From: Bog-473 sp963744225
Lineage (GTDB): Bacteria; Actinomycetota; Acidimicrobiia; Acidimicrobiales; RAAP-2
Direction of reading: 5' to 3'
NCBI GenBank assembly: GCA_963744225.1
Contig: CAVUSV010000005.1
Span: forward strand, 454,313-518,312
DNA: 64,000 nucleotides
A program made the translations under genes and the position numbers. The notes under the pieces were generated by a model. The model did no database searches and was not told the origin of the DNA. It saw nothing but the letters and a program-made list of their open reading frames with translations. Shown here piece by piece: positions 16,638 through 25,722 of the stretch (the first letter of the stretch is position 1; each line of letters opens with the position of its first letter).

Positions 16638-18299
16638 ATGTCGAACTCGCAGCCACTGGTAGCGGACCTCATTGTCAAGTGCCTCGAGAGCGAGGGCGTG
16701 ACCCATGTGTTCGGGATACCCGGCGAGGAGAACATTCACCTGGTTGACGCCCTGTCCCGCTCGTCGATCCGCTTCGTCCTCGTGCGTCACGAGCAGGGGG
16801 CGTCTTTCATGGCCGAGACTTATGGGCGGCTCAGCGGAAGGGCCGGCGTCTGTTCGGCCACGCTCGGCCCGGGAGCGATCAACCTGCTGCTCGGCGTGGC
16901 CGACGCCACGACCAATTCGACCCCACTCGTCGCACTCTCCGCCCAGGTCGGGATGAACCGCAGCTTCAAGGAGTCGCACCAAGGGGTAGATCTGGTGTCA
17001 ATGTTCGCTCCGGTTACGAAGTGGTCGGCTCTCGTCGCCACCCGGGAGGCGCCGCCGGAGATGATCAGAAAGGCTTTCAAACTGGCCCAGACCGAGCGGC
17101 CTGGTGCCGTGTATCTCGCCGTGCCGGAAGACATTGAGAGCGCTACCGCGCCGGCGGACGCGAGACCGCTGGATGTGAACATCCCCCGCCCCGACGAGCC
17201 GTCCCTGACCCAGGTGGCCCGCGCCGCCTCCATCCTGAAAGGGGCACGCAATCCAATAGTTCTGGCTGGTCACGGTGCCGCACGGGCGGAAGCCGGACCT
17301 GCACTGATGCGCTTCGCCGAGACGCTCGGGGTCTCCGTCGCCACAACGTTCCACGGCAAGGGGGTGTTTCCCGACGACCACCCGCAGGCACTGGGGGCCA
17401 TCGGGTTCATGCGTCACGACTACGTGAACTTCGGGTTCGATCAGGCCGATGTCATCGTCGCGGTTGGCTACGAGCTCCAGGAGTTCGACCCCGTCCGCAT
17501 CAACCCTCACGGTGACAAGCAGATCATCCACATCCATCGCTTCCCGGCCGAGGTCGACCGCCACTACAACGTGGCCGTCGGCCTCCAGGCTGATATCGGT
17601 CGTAGCCTCGATTCCCTAGCCGCCGCTCTCGATTGTCACTTCGAAAATCAGACCGCCAAGCTGGAGATACGGAGCCTCTTGGCGCAGGAGTTGGCGCAGG
17701 GAGGCGCGGACGAGCGCTTCCCGATGGCGCCGGCTCGCATCGTGGCAGACACCCGAGCGGCCATGGGCCGCGACGACATCGTGCTGGTTGACACCGGCGC
17801 ACTCAAGATGTGGATGGCCCGGCTCTACCCCACCTTTGCACCGAATACCTGCCTGATCTCCAACGGTTTGTCGACGATGGCCTGGAGTCTTCCCGGAGCC
17901 ATCGGCGCCAAGATCGCAAGACCGGACGCCAAGGTGCTCGTTGCTACCGGAGACGGCGCGTTCTTGATGAACTCCCAGGAGATCGAGACTGCGCTGCGCG
18001 AACGCATCCCGATGGTGATCCTCATCTGGGTCGACAACGCCTACGGGCTTATCAGCTGGAAGATGGATATCGAGCTCGGCCACGAAGTCGCCACGTCATT
18101 CGACAACCCCGACTTCGTCGCCTATGCGAACAGTTTTGGGGCGACCGGGTACCAAATCACCTCTCCCGACCAACTGTTGCCTACACTGCAGGCTGCGCTC
18201 GCCGACGACACGGTCTCGGTTATCGCCTGCCCAGTTGACTACAAAGCAAATCTTGAGCTGATTCGTTCCCTCGGTGAGCTGGACGAGTCCTTTTCGTAG
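16638..18299 (+). CDS. Acetolactate synthase-like ThDP enzyme
   Basis: 553-residue thiamine diphosphate enzyme from ATG 16638, with AGGAGG 8 bases upstream. The PYR domain has GIPGEENIHLVDAL and catalytic Glu52 in LVRHEQGASFMAE. The central domain carries VLAGHGAARA and GKGVFPDDHP. The PP domain has TGDGAFLMNSQE and DNAYGLISWK (GDG to N motif, about residue 435 on). The closest match by motif is catabolic/large-subunit acetolactate synthase (pyruvate to acetolactate). No small regulatory subunit is adjacent, which fits a catabolic AlsS-type enzyme, but the substrate could be another 2-oxo acid. Confidence 0.83.
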   Translation: MSNSQPLVADLIVKCLESEGVTHVFGIPGEENIHLVDALSRSSIRFVLVRHEQGASFMAETYGRLSGRAGVCSATLGPGAINLLLGVADATTNSTPLVALSAQVGMNRSFKESHQGVDLVSMFAPVTKWSALVATREAPPEMIRKAFKLAQTERPGAVYLAVPEDIESATAPADARPLDVNIPRPDEPSLTQVARAASILKGARNPIVLAGHGAARAEAGPALMRFAETLGVSVATTFHGKGVFPDDHPQALGAIGFMRHDYVNFGFDQADVIVAVGYELQEFDPVRINPHGDKQIIHIHRFPAEVDRHYNVAVGLQADIGRSLDSLAAALDCHFENQTAKLEIRSLLAQELAQGGADERFPMAPARIVADTRAAMGRDDIVLVDTGALKMWMARLYPTFAPNTCLISNGLSTMAWSLPGAIGAKIARPDAKVLVATGDGAFLMNSQEIETALRERIPMVILIWVDNAYGLISWKMDIELGHEVATSFDNPDFVAYANSFGATGYQITSPDQLLPTLQAALADDTVSVIACPVDYKANLELIRSLGELDESFS

Positions 18300-18444
18300 G
18301 CCGACTTCGGTGGCTTCCTCGGAGTTCAACTGATGGTGGCGAACAGACGACCGTATGCACTACCCCTGCTCCCGCAGATACGCGGAACGCGCAACCGTGG
18401 GTGCCTGCCCGGAATTGAAGTTGACCGCAACGTCGACCCAAGAC

Positions 18445-20100
18445 TCAGCCACCGGAAGCGGCTCGCACCGCCACCAAACCCTCCCAGGCTTCGATGCGGA
18501 GGTCACCGCTGATCTTCTCGCCGTCGCGACGGCGATCGGTACTCAGGCGCACGGCTCCATCAACTCCCGGTAGATGAATCGTGCCATCGGTGAAATTCAG
18601 CCCGACAACAGCGCGCTCACCCCGGCTCCAAGCCCACACGCCGTCGGGCGCGTCAAGCGTCCGGTAAGTGCCGCGACGCAGATCGGCCATGTCCTTACGG
18701 AGTGCAATCAGGTCTCTGGTCAGGTTCAAAAGCGAGTTGGGATCGGATCGTTGGCTTTCAACGTTGTTGGCTTCGGTGTCGCCCAACGGCAACCAAGGCC
18801 GGACGCCCGCCCGGGTGAACCCGCCACCAGGCCCCTGAGACCACTGCATCGGCGTACGCCCGGCGTCACGCCCGGCGTAATACGGCCAGTAACTGACACC
18901 CAGCGGGTCGCGCAGGTCTTCTTGAGCCAACGTGACGTCACCCATCCCGATCTCGTCCCCCTGGTAAAGCACTGGCGTGCCCCGGAGGCAGAGCAGCATC
19001 AGCAGAGCCACCCGCGTGCGCTGCGGGTCGTCGCCAGCCCACCGGGAAGGGAAGCGGAACATGTCATGGTTGCTACCGGTCCACGCCGGCCACGCGCCGC
19101 TGGGCAGGACCGCCTCGGTCGCCTCAACGACGGCACGTAGGGCACTCGCTTCGAAGGGTGCGCTGATAAAGGCGAAATTGAACGCGAGGTGCAACTCATC
19201 ATTCGACCCGTAATAGGAAGCCAGGTCATCAACGGGAACCGGTGTCTCGCCGATCAGCACTCTGGGGTCGGAGTAGGACTCCGTCAGGGCACGCCACCTT
19301 CTGATGACCTCGTGCACCTCAGGTCGGTTTGCGTTGTACACCGCCCGCTGACCGAACATCTGTGCCTCGAAGTCGTCGTCCTCAGTTGCCGGGGGATTGT
19401 CCCGCAGGTGAGCGTCCTTGATGATGATGTTGCAGACATCGATGCGAAAGCCAGCTATGCCACGCTGCAGCCAGAATCGCAGGATCTTGTCGAAGGCGTC
19501 TCGCACATCGTGATTCCACCAATTGAGGTCCGGCTGTTGCTCGAGGTGATTGTGGAGGAAGAATTGACCTGTGCTCGGGTCGAGCGTCCAGGCCGGACCT
19601 CCGAAACTGCTCACCCAGTTGTTGGGAGGCGAGCCGTCGGGTTTGGGATCGGCCCACACGTACCACTCGCGCTTGTCTGCTGAGAGAGACGAAGAAGAGT
19701 CCAGGAACCAGGGGTGCTGGTCGCTGGTGTGGTTGGGCACGAAGTCCAACAGAATGCGGATACCTCGCTGCCCGGCCACAGCCACCAGGTGTTCGAGGTC
19801 CTCTAGCGTTCCCAGGGTGGGATCCACGGCACAGAACTCCGAGACGTCATAGCCCCAGTCCGCGTTGGGTGAAGGCGTAATAGGAGACAGCCATAGACCG
19901 TCCACGCCAAGCCACTCGAGATGGTCAAGATGCCGGATAAGGCCCTGAAGGTCGCCTATGCCGTCGCCGTTGGAGTCAGCGAACGAGCGTGGATAGACCT
20001 GATAGAGGACTCCGTCCCTCCACCACGGCTCGTCCTGCTGGCGGGCACTCTCTTTCTCCCCTTGCTCCTGGGGTGGTGGGCCGGCCGCGGCGGGAGTCAT
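18445..20100 (-). CDS. GH13 alpha-glucosidase / oligo-1,6-glucosidase-like
   Basis: 551-residue cytoplasmic GH13 enzyme from ATG 20100. It shows WWRDGVLYQVYPRSFADSNG, GVDGLWLSPITPSPNADWGY, LDFVPNHTSDQHPWF (region I), AGFRIDVCNII (nucleophile Asp), RVLIGETPV (acid Glu) and WTGSNHDMFRF (third acid), then a C-terminal beta-domain. The region around QPDLNWWNHDVRDAF is typical of alpha-glucosidase/oligo-1,6-glucosidase and related trehalose-type members. The start codon overlaps the stop of the binding-protein gene as ATGA, so the two are translated together, an unusual pairing. Confidence 0.9.
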   Translation of the reverse strand: MTPAAAGPPPQEQGEKESARQQDEPWWRDGVLYQVYPRSFADSNGDGIGDLQGLIRHLDHLEWLGVDGLWLSPITPSPNADWGYDVSEFCAVDPTLGTLEDLEHLVAVAGQRGIRILLDFVPNHTSDQHPWFLDSSSSLSADKREWYVWADPKPDGSPPNNWVSSFGGPAWTLDPSTGQFFLHNHLEQQPDLNWWNHDVRDAFDKILRFWLQRGIAGFRIDVCNIIIKDAHLRDNPPATEDDDFEAQMFGQRAVYNANRPEVHEVIRRWRALTESYSDPRVLIGETPVPVDDLASYYGSNDELHLAFNFAFISAPFEASALRAVVEATEAVLPSGAWPAWTGSNHDMFRFPSRWAGDDPQRTRVALLMLLCLRGTPVLYQGDEIGMGDVTLAQEDLRDPLGVSYWPYYAGRDAGRTPMQWSQGPGGGFTRAGVRPWLPLGDTEANNVESQRSDPNSLLNLTRDLIALRKDMADLRRGTYRTLDAPDGVWAWSRGERAVVGLNFTDGTIHLPGVDGAVRLSTDRRRDGEKISGDLRIEAWEGLVAVRAASGG

Positions 20101-21563
20101 CCCGTCGCGGGTAGAGGCTTCCAGGGCCCGACCGGGGTCCAACAGACCACCTGGGGTGGCAGGTTGCCAATAGGCAGCCGACATTGGGCGCTCGGAGGAG
20201 AGTTCACGTGCAGTCGGACGACTTGGTACTGGGTAGGGCCGTAGAACTTGTTGGGGCCGTAGGACAGGATCGGGGAGTAGCCGCCAGGGAAATAGGTGAT
20301 CTTGGATAAGGCGGTCACGAATGTCCGGCGGTTCAGGGTCCTGCCGGCCGCGGTCGCCGCACGGCTGAAGAGGCGAATTTCCTGGCACCAGCCCTGAACC
20401 GGGCCCTGCTCCTCTATGTCGTTGTTCATGTTCCCCTTGGGAATCTCGGGGTAGGCCTTGTGCCAGACCGTCCAGCAACTCCGCACTCCGGGGTCATAGC
20501 CCCCCTGAGACATGGGCCGCGGGTCGTCGATACCTCCGAGGGTCTCGGTGGTGACTCCCTCCTGCCCGTTGAGAGCTTTGGCGAAGGGGACGGGAATGAT
20601 CCCGAGGGAGGATTCGATCGAGGACTCGTAGTCGGAGAGCAGGAGCTTGGGGAAGTACTGCTGTTGGGTTTGCGCCTGCAGCACCGGAAGAAACGCGTTG
20701 AAGGGGATCAATGGGATTACCGACGTGACACCGGCGGCACGGAGCTTCTCGACCACGAGAGTGGAGTCGCTTGAGGTGGCGGCGCTTTCGGACGCTTGGG
20801 CCGGAATGGTCTCGACCACGGGCGTCACGCCAATCCGCCTGAGGTCGGGCAGGAGGTACTGCTGCAGCGCGGTCTGGTCGTTGGCACGGTCACCGACGAT
20901 GACACCCAGCTTGGCCCTGGCACCGATGGTGCCCTGGGCCTTCCCCCAGGTGACCACCGCTCGGAGGACGGCTGCATCGTCCGGTCCCGTCCACCACAGG
21001 TACGGCGAGCCTTCCTTGGTGAAGTTGGATACCGTCGTCCACTGGCTGAGGAAGGGGGTGTGACCCTGCTGGGTCACACAGAGCTGGTTGACACCCGTGA
21101 ACGTCCCCACGCCGTCGAGGACCGCAAAGACCCCAGGGCTCCCCTGGGTCCAGTTGTCGCACTGGGCCTGCATCGCGGACTCGCTCGCAGGGTTGAAGGA
21201 GGTGATGATCGGATTAATCTTGCGACCATTGATCCCGCCGCTGTTGTTGATCTCATCAACAAAGAGATGGATGGCCTTCGACTGCTCAGTGTACTCAACG
21301 TCACCCGCGAACCCGTAGGTGGACGCCAATGCGTTCAGATTGGCCAAGGGGAATGCGACGTTGATAGCCGTGCTGGTGATCCCTCGAGTGCTGGTGCTGG
21401 CTCCAGACACGCCAACCGTCGCCGCGCCGGCCACCTCTGGCATCGTGATGGCCGAGAACGCGACCAATCCTGCCGCGGCGACAAGCGCGCATGCGGAGCC
21501 GCCGAATCCTGCGACCCGTCGATGGAGCACACCCACCGCCAACTTCCTAACCACCTTACTCAC
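20097..21563 (-). CDS. ABC-type substrate-binding protein (Leu/Ile/Val fold)
   Basis: 488-residue exported binding protein of the type 1 periplasmic fold. GTG 21563 gives a normal signal peptide (basic VSKVVRKLAVGVLHRR, then a hydrophobic stretch ending near VAGAAT). The mature part has GITSTAINVAFPLANLNALA, the family's KAIHLFVDEINNSGGINGRK, VFAVLDGVG, LGVIVGDRANDQ and SEGFxPK-like FPKLLLSDYES. No permease or ATPase gene is nearby, so the ligand and transporter are unknown. The upstream ATG (21761) would add 66 polar residues before the signal peptide and was rejected. It is coupled by ATGA to the GH13 gene. Confidence 0.83.
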   Translation of the reverse strand: MSKVVRKLAVGVLHRRVAGFGGSACALVAAAGLVAFSAITMPEVAGAATVGVSGASTSTRGITSTAINVAFPLANLNALASTYGFAGDVEYTEQSKAIHLFVDEINNSGGINGRKINPIITSFNPASESAMQAQCDNWTQGSPGVFAVLDGVGTFTGVNQLCVTQQGHTPFLSQWTTVSNFTKEGSPYLWWTGPDDAAVLRAVVTWGKAQGTIGARAKLGVIVGDRANDQTALQQYLLPDLRRIGVTPVVETIPAQASESAATSSDSTLVVEKLRAAGVTSVIPLIPFNAFLPVLQAQTQQQYFPKLLLSDYESSIESSLGIIPVPFAKALNGQEGVTTETLGGIDDPRPMSQGGYDPGVRSCWTVWHKAYPEIPKGNMNNDIEEQGPVQGWCQEIRLFSRAATAAGRTLNRRTFVTALSKITYFPGGYSPILSYGPNKFYGPTQYQVVRLHVNSPPSAQCRLPIGNLPPQVVCWTPVGPWKPLPATG

Positions 21564-21803
21564 GTAACCCCCGAAGCTTCCGAGCGCACCCGGTCGTGGC
21601 CGCGAGCGCGCATCATGCGAAATCCCCCGGTCATCCTCGCCCGAAGCCGTGGCGACCGCAACACTGTCCACTTCAATGTCGGTGCTCCTGTCCAAGCGAG
21701 TAATGCTGTACCACAGCAACTTGGCCAGCGTGCCGATTGTCGCCTTTGCAAACCATTGCATGAAATGACGCTGACGGCGCCTCGATATGGGTGAAGAACA
21801 TTA
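21564..21803. promoter_or_regulatory. Divergent promoter region
   Basis: 240 bases between the leftward binding-protein/GH13 operon and the rightward nucleoside hydrolase. Promoters for both must lie here. No convincing consensus element was identified. Confidence 0.35.
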
Positions 21804-22766
21804 ATGGATAGAACGTGGCGAGCGGATCTGATGGCTCCACGGGCGCGGGTAATCTGCGACAACGACTTCTGCGGCGATCCGGATGGTGTCGTGCAGCTGG
21901 CGCACCACTTGCTGTGCCGAAGCGTTGACATGCGTCTTGTGGTGGGTTCTGCCGTGGCGCCCTTCCACCCCTCGTGGTCACTTTCTTGTGCGGATGTCTC
22001 CGTCGCCACGGCACGACGCGTCGCCGAACTTGCCGGGCGTCGGGATGTGCCGATCGTGGCCGGTTCGAGCGTCCCGATGCGCTCGACTCGAGAGCCGGCG
22101 CCGAGTGTGGCAGCCGAGGTTCTGATCAGCGAGGCGATGCGAGACGACACGGACTTACCGCTGTTCGTGGCCTGCGGCGGCGGGTTGACCACGATTGCCT
22201 CGGCATGCCTGATGGAGCCGCGCATCGCGGAACGGATCACAATCGTCTGGAACGGCGGAGAGTCCTACAACATCACCGCCGCCGAGCTGGCCAGCGATCC
22301 TCGCTACCGGGAGACCAATGTGAATACCGATATTGCCGCCGCGAAAACGATCTTCAACGAGTGTGACGTTCCCTTATGGCAAGTCCCTCGGGACGTCTTC
22401 CTCAACGTCGTTGCGTCTCGAAGCGAACTACAGATGCGTATGCGGCCACAGGGAGCATTGGGTGCGTACCTGTTCGACATGGTCGGGGCGCGGGTCGACG
22501 CATGGTCGCCAGGACTTCGCATTGGCGAAACGTACACCCTGGCTGATAGCGCTCTGGTGCTGCTTACGGCGCTCGGTGGTGCATACGATCCCGAGCCACG
22601 ATCCAGCCGCTGGGTGACGCGACGTCGTCCGCGCCTGCTCGACGACGGCCTTTACGAGGGCGTCGACGACGCCGCACCCCTTCGGGTGTTCACGCAACTT
22701 GACATCCGCCTCCTCCTCGAGGACCTCTATGCGAAACTGGCGGTGCACGCCGCCGGGGAGGAGTGA
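21804..22766 (+). CDS. Nucleoside hydrolase-like protein
   Basis: 320-residue protein of the inosine-uridine nucleoside N-ribohydrolase fold. The calcium/ribose motif is VICDNDFCGDPDGVVQLAHH (residues 17-36), an acid cluster spaced slightly differently from the classic DxDxGxDD. Also present are IVAGSSVPM, LFVACGGGLTTIASACLMEP, ITIVWNGGESYN and ETNVNTDIAAAKTIF. It is cytoplasmic. ATG 21831 (MAPRARVIC) is an equally possible start. Variants with the DNDxxGDPDG motif form their own subgroup, so the true substrate may not be a common nucleoside. Confidence 0.85.
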   Translation: MDRTWRADLMAPRARVICDNDFCGDPDGVVQLAHHLLCRSVDMRLVVGSAVAPFHPSWSLSCADVSVATARRVAELAGRRDVPIVAGSSVPMRSTREPAPSVAAEVLISEAMRDDTDLPLFVACGGGLTTIASACLMEPRIAERITIVWNGGESYNITAAELASDPRYRETNVNTDIAAAKTIFNECDVPLWQVPRDVFLNVVASRSELQMRMRPQGALGAYLFDMVGARVDAWSPGLRIGETYTLADSALVLLTALGGAYDPEPRSSRWVTRRRPRLLDDGLYEGVDDAAPLRVFTQLDIRLLLEDLYAKLAVHAAGEE

Positions 22767-22925
22767 GCCGTCGACTCGCCAGCAAATTTGTTCGGACACG
22801 GAACAATCGACGTCAAGACACAGGAGGTTGTTCTCGAGAGTTTGAGTCGTTCCCGTTGGGAGGACCGAAGAGATCGCTCTCGTCATTGGTGGGACGGGAT
22901 TCACAGAAATGCGCGGATCGGGTTC

Positions 22926-24266
22926 TCAACTTGTGACTGCGTACAAGAGCCACCGCCCGGGCACACCCCGGAGTTCACACTCATCGAGCTCACGGAATTG
23001 CAGGCCAGAACCCACAACCAGCTCGACCACCGTTCGCGAGACAACGACCTCGTCGGGTTGAGCCATGCCCTGAACACGTTGCGCGATGTGGACGGCTATG
23101 CCGGCAACATCATCTCCACGCTGCTCGATCTCGCCTGTATGCAGACCGGCGCGAGTGCTGAGACCAAGCTGATTGATGGCGGACCTGATCGCCGTGGCGC
23201 ACTGGACAGCACGGGCCGGTCCATCGAAGGTAGCCAGCGCCCCGTCTCCGGTTCTCTTCACCAGACGTCCGCCGAACCGGGCGAGTAGGCGATCAATAGC
23301 CCGATCATGCAGCTCGAGTCGCTCTTTCCAAGCCTGATCGCCCATGTCGGCGGTGTGCTGGGTTGAGTCGACGATATCGGTGAAGAGAACCGTTGCGAGG
23401 AGCCGACTCGTGGGGGCAAGCTGCCGCTCCCCAGTCAAGAATTCCTCGATTTCACCGACGAAGTCAGCCTCTGCCGTCCACGGTACGTGGTCGGCAGATT
23501 CGAGTTCGACATACCGAGCATTCGGAATGTGCTCCGCCAAGTACCTCCCGTGTCCCGCTCGCACGAACTGGTTGTCGCGCGTTTGAATGACCAGAGTCGG
23601 CAACTGCAGGGTACCGAGAATCGAGCGGACATCGGCGGCTGCCGCTAACCACACGGCCCACGCTGATGCCGGACTGGCTCCGCGATGGCCCGCTCGGCGC
23701 CACCAAGACGAGAACTCTGCGTCGGACACCATCCCAGGTGCCATCACCGGGAGGTCGTCACTCGACAACGGTCCGGGCTCGATCACAGCCTCACTGAACC
23801 GCTGCCACACGCGATGAGGAACCCCGACGGGATAGTCGTTATCTTTCAGCAAGCGGGCGTAGCTGTTCACGAGTATCAGTGCCCCGATGCGGTCGGGGTG
23901 CGTCGCCGCAAGAAGGAGTGCCGCGAGACCTCCAAAACTCACCCCCACCACGGCGGTTCGTGCCACTCCTTCGGCGTCCAACACGGCGAGCGAGTCGTTC
24001 GCCCACTGTTCCACCGTCGGCGGATCTGACGAGCCCACGGGGTCGGAAAGTCCAATGCCGCGCAAGTCAAACCGTATGAATCGGGCGAACAACGAAATCC
24101 TGTCGACGTAGTTCTGCCAGCGGGGTTGCTCGGCAGTTGCGTCGATAGAGAAGAGCGTCCCATTGCTCAACTCGATGAGGTCGAAGGGGCCCAAACCCTC
24201 ACTCTGGTACGCGATGTGCAAACCATCGCTCGTGGTTGCGTAGCGGGTCTCCGGTATCTCCGACAC
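22926..24266 (-). CDS. Alpha/beta hydrolase fused to class III adenylate/guanylate cyclase
   Basis: 446-residue fusion. Residues 1-270 are an alpha/beta hydrolase: RFIRFDLRGIGLSDPVG, nucleophile elbow VVGVSFGGLAAL (Ser), and a late His in ESADHVPWTAEADF. Residues 285-446 are a class III nucleotide cyclase homology domain: ATVLFTDIVDSTQHTADMGD (first metal Asp), RLVKRTGDGALATFDGPARA (second metal Asp), LSTRAGLHTGEIE, GIAVHIAQRV. The layout is that of M. tuberculosis Rv1900c. It probably makes cAMP in response to something bound by the hydrolase half. The gene stands alone, downstream of msrA and on the same strand. Confidence 0.92.
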   Translation of the reverse strand: MSEIPETRYATTSDGLHIAYQSEGLGPFDLIELSNGTLFSIDATAEQPRWQNYVDRISLFARFIRFDLRGIGLSDPVGSSDPPTVEQWANDSLAVLDAEGVARTAVVGVSFGGLAALLLAATHPDRIGALILVNSYARLLKDNDYPVGVPHRVWQRFSEAVIEPGPLSSDDLPVMAPGMVSDAEFSSWWRRAGHRGASPASAWAVWLAAAADVRSILGTLQLPTLVIQTRDNQFVRAGHGRYLAEHIPNARYVELESADHVPWTAEADFVGEIEEFLTGERQLAPTSRLLATVLFTDIVDSTQHTADMGDQAWKERLELHDRAIDRLLARFGGRLVKRTGDGALATFDGPARAVQCATAIRSAINQLGLSTRAGLHTGEIEQRGDDVAGIAVHIAQRVQGMAQPDEVVVSRTVVELVVGSGLQFRELDECELRGVPGRWLLYAVTS

Positions 24267-24328
24267 AGCGCGACGGCTACAAAGTTACGAAGACCGGTAC
24301 CCACCTGGGTGTCATAGTGCGCCGCCCA

Positions 24329-24850
24329 CTAGCGGGTGACTTCATTGGCACGGCGCGGAAGCTTCCAGCCCGGCCGTACGAAATGGCAGGTGTAGCCGCT
24401 CGGGTACTTTTCCAGGTAGTCCTGGTGCTCGGGTTCGGCCTCCCAGAATGGTCCGGCGGGCGAGACCTCGGTGACGACCTTGCCCGGCCACAGGCCCGAA
24501 GCTTCGACATCGGCGATGGTGTCTTCGGCAATGCTCTTCTGTTCGTCATTGGTGTAGAAGATGGCAGAACGGTAGCTCGTTCCCCGGTCGTTGCCTTGGC
24601 GATTGAGCGTGGTGGGATCGTGAATTTGAAAGAAGAACTCGAGGATATTCCTGTACGAGGTCTGCTTCGGATCGAAGGTGATCTCGACCGCCTCGGCGTG
24701 GGTGCCATGCTTGCGATAAGTGGCGTTAGGAACGTCACCCCCGCTGTAACCGACCCTGGTCGAGATCACACCAGGCTGTCGACGGATGAGGTCTTGGACA
24801 CCCCAAAAGCAACCTCCTGCCAGTATGGCTTTCTCAAAAGTCTCGGTCAT
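24329..24850 (-). CDS. msrA: Peptide-methionine (S)-S-oxide reductase MsrA
   Basis: 173-residue MsrA, repairing the S-epimer of methionine sulfoxide. The catalytic Cys13 lies in AILAGGCFWGVQDLI. Other signatures are VGYSGGDVPNATYRKHGTHA, EVTFDP-like VEITFDPKQTSYRNILEFFF, HDPTTLNRQGNDRGTSYRSA and EPEHQDYLEKYPSGYTCHF. The ATG overlaps the msrB stop as ATGA (24847-24850), making a two-gene operon. Confidence 0.96.
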   Translation of the reverse strand: MTETFEKAILAGGCFWGVQDLIRRQPGVISTRVGYSGGDVPNATYRKHGTHAEAVEITFDPKQTSYRNILEFFFQIHDPTTLNRQGNDRGTSYRSAIFYTNDEQKSIAEDTIADVEASGLWPGKVVTEVSPAGPFWEAEPEHQDYLEKYPSGYTCHFVRPGWKLPRRANEVTR

Positions 24851-25320
24851 TTCACCTCTCCATTCTTTGGATCGACTGATTCAAAGAGCTTCCGGTACTT
24901 GCCGTAACCCTCGCGTTCAAGATCTCTGACGGGGACGAACCGGAGAGCGGCGGAGTTGATGCAATAGCGCAATCCGCCGGCGTCGGCCGGTCCGTCATCG
25001 AATACATGGCCGAGGTGGCTGTCGCCATGACTCGATCGAACTTCGATCCTGGTCATGCCGTGACTCAAATCGGGCAACTCGGCAATATTGTCCGGATCAA
25101 TCGGCTTCGTAAAGCTCGGCCAACCGCAGCCGCTGTCGAACTTGGTGGTTGAGGCGAAGAGCGGCTCACCCGACACGATGTCGACATAGATGCCTGCGTC
25201 TTCATTGTCCCAAAAGGTGTTTTGAAACGCCGGCTCAGTGGCCTTCTCTTGGGTCACCCGGTACTGCTCCTCGGTGAGTTGAGCAACCCTCTCGGGGTCC
25301 TTCTGATATGCCTCCGTCAC
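24847..25320 (-). CDS. msrB: Peptide-methionine (R)-S-oxide reductase MsrB
   Basis: 157-residue MsrB, repairing the R-epimer. GTG 25320 is preceded by GAGGAG. It has QYRVTQEKATEPAFQNTFWD, PLFASTTKFDSGCGWPSFTK, RSSHGDSHLGHVFDDGP and the catalytic Cys in LRYCINSAALRFV. The paired zinc-binding CxxC motifs of many MsrBs are absent, as in the zinc-free type. It is first in the msrB-msrA operon. Confidence 0.95.
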   Translation of the reverse strand: MTEAYQKDPERVAQLTEEQYRVTQEKATEPAFQNTFWDNEDAGIYVDIVSGEPLFASTTKFDSGCGWPSFTKPIDPDNIAELPDLSHGMTRIEVRSSHGDSHLGHVFDDGPADAGGLRYCINSAALRFVPVRDLEREGYGKYRKLFESVDPKNGEVK

Positions 25321-25722
25321 GTGGTCTCCTCGGGGTATTTTTGAGGTGGGTGGTCCAATTTTGGCGATATCCGTGGACTCGCGAGCGTAGCTGCGCAATG
25401 ATTCGACTCAGTCGGTGTCCAAGAGGTCCCCTTGGCCAAAGCGGTCGCCACCAGCATCAATGACGGACATTGACCAAGGACGAACTCCGCCAGGCCGGCC
25501 GAGCGAACGAGTCGGGAAACGCCGGTCGTATTTCGTGCAGGGGCTTTGGCTGTTACCTCGCCGCTGGGACCGCTGGGGCCAGGGTCTTCGACGGGGCTGG
25601 ACATTTCTCGGTACGACCGGGCCGGCCTGACGATCCAGACAGCGTCGCGGAAACCAAGGCGCATCCCGAGGTGTTTGCGCGCAAGTCGGTCGGACAGATC
25701 GGTGACCACTTCGAGGCGGTGA
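25321..25722. other. Gene-free gap upstream of msrB
   Basis: About 400 bases between msrB and the next leftward gene. It contains the msrB promoter region. The open frames crossing it have no family signature. Nothing else was recognised. Confidence 0.45.

Noticed and set aside
16071..16982. 303-codon leftward frame antisense to the ThDP enzyme start
   Set aside because: No motif; it covers the real start and PYR domain of the acetolactate-synthase-like gene on the other strand.
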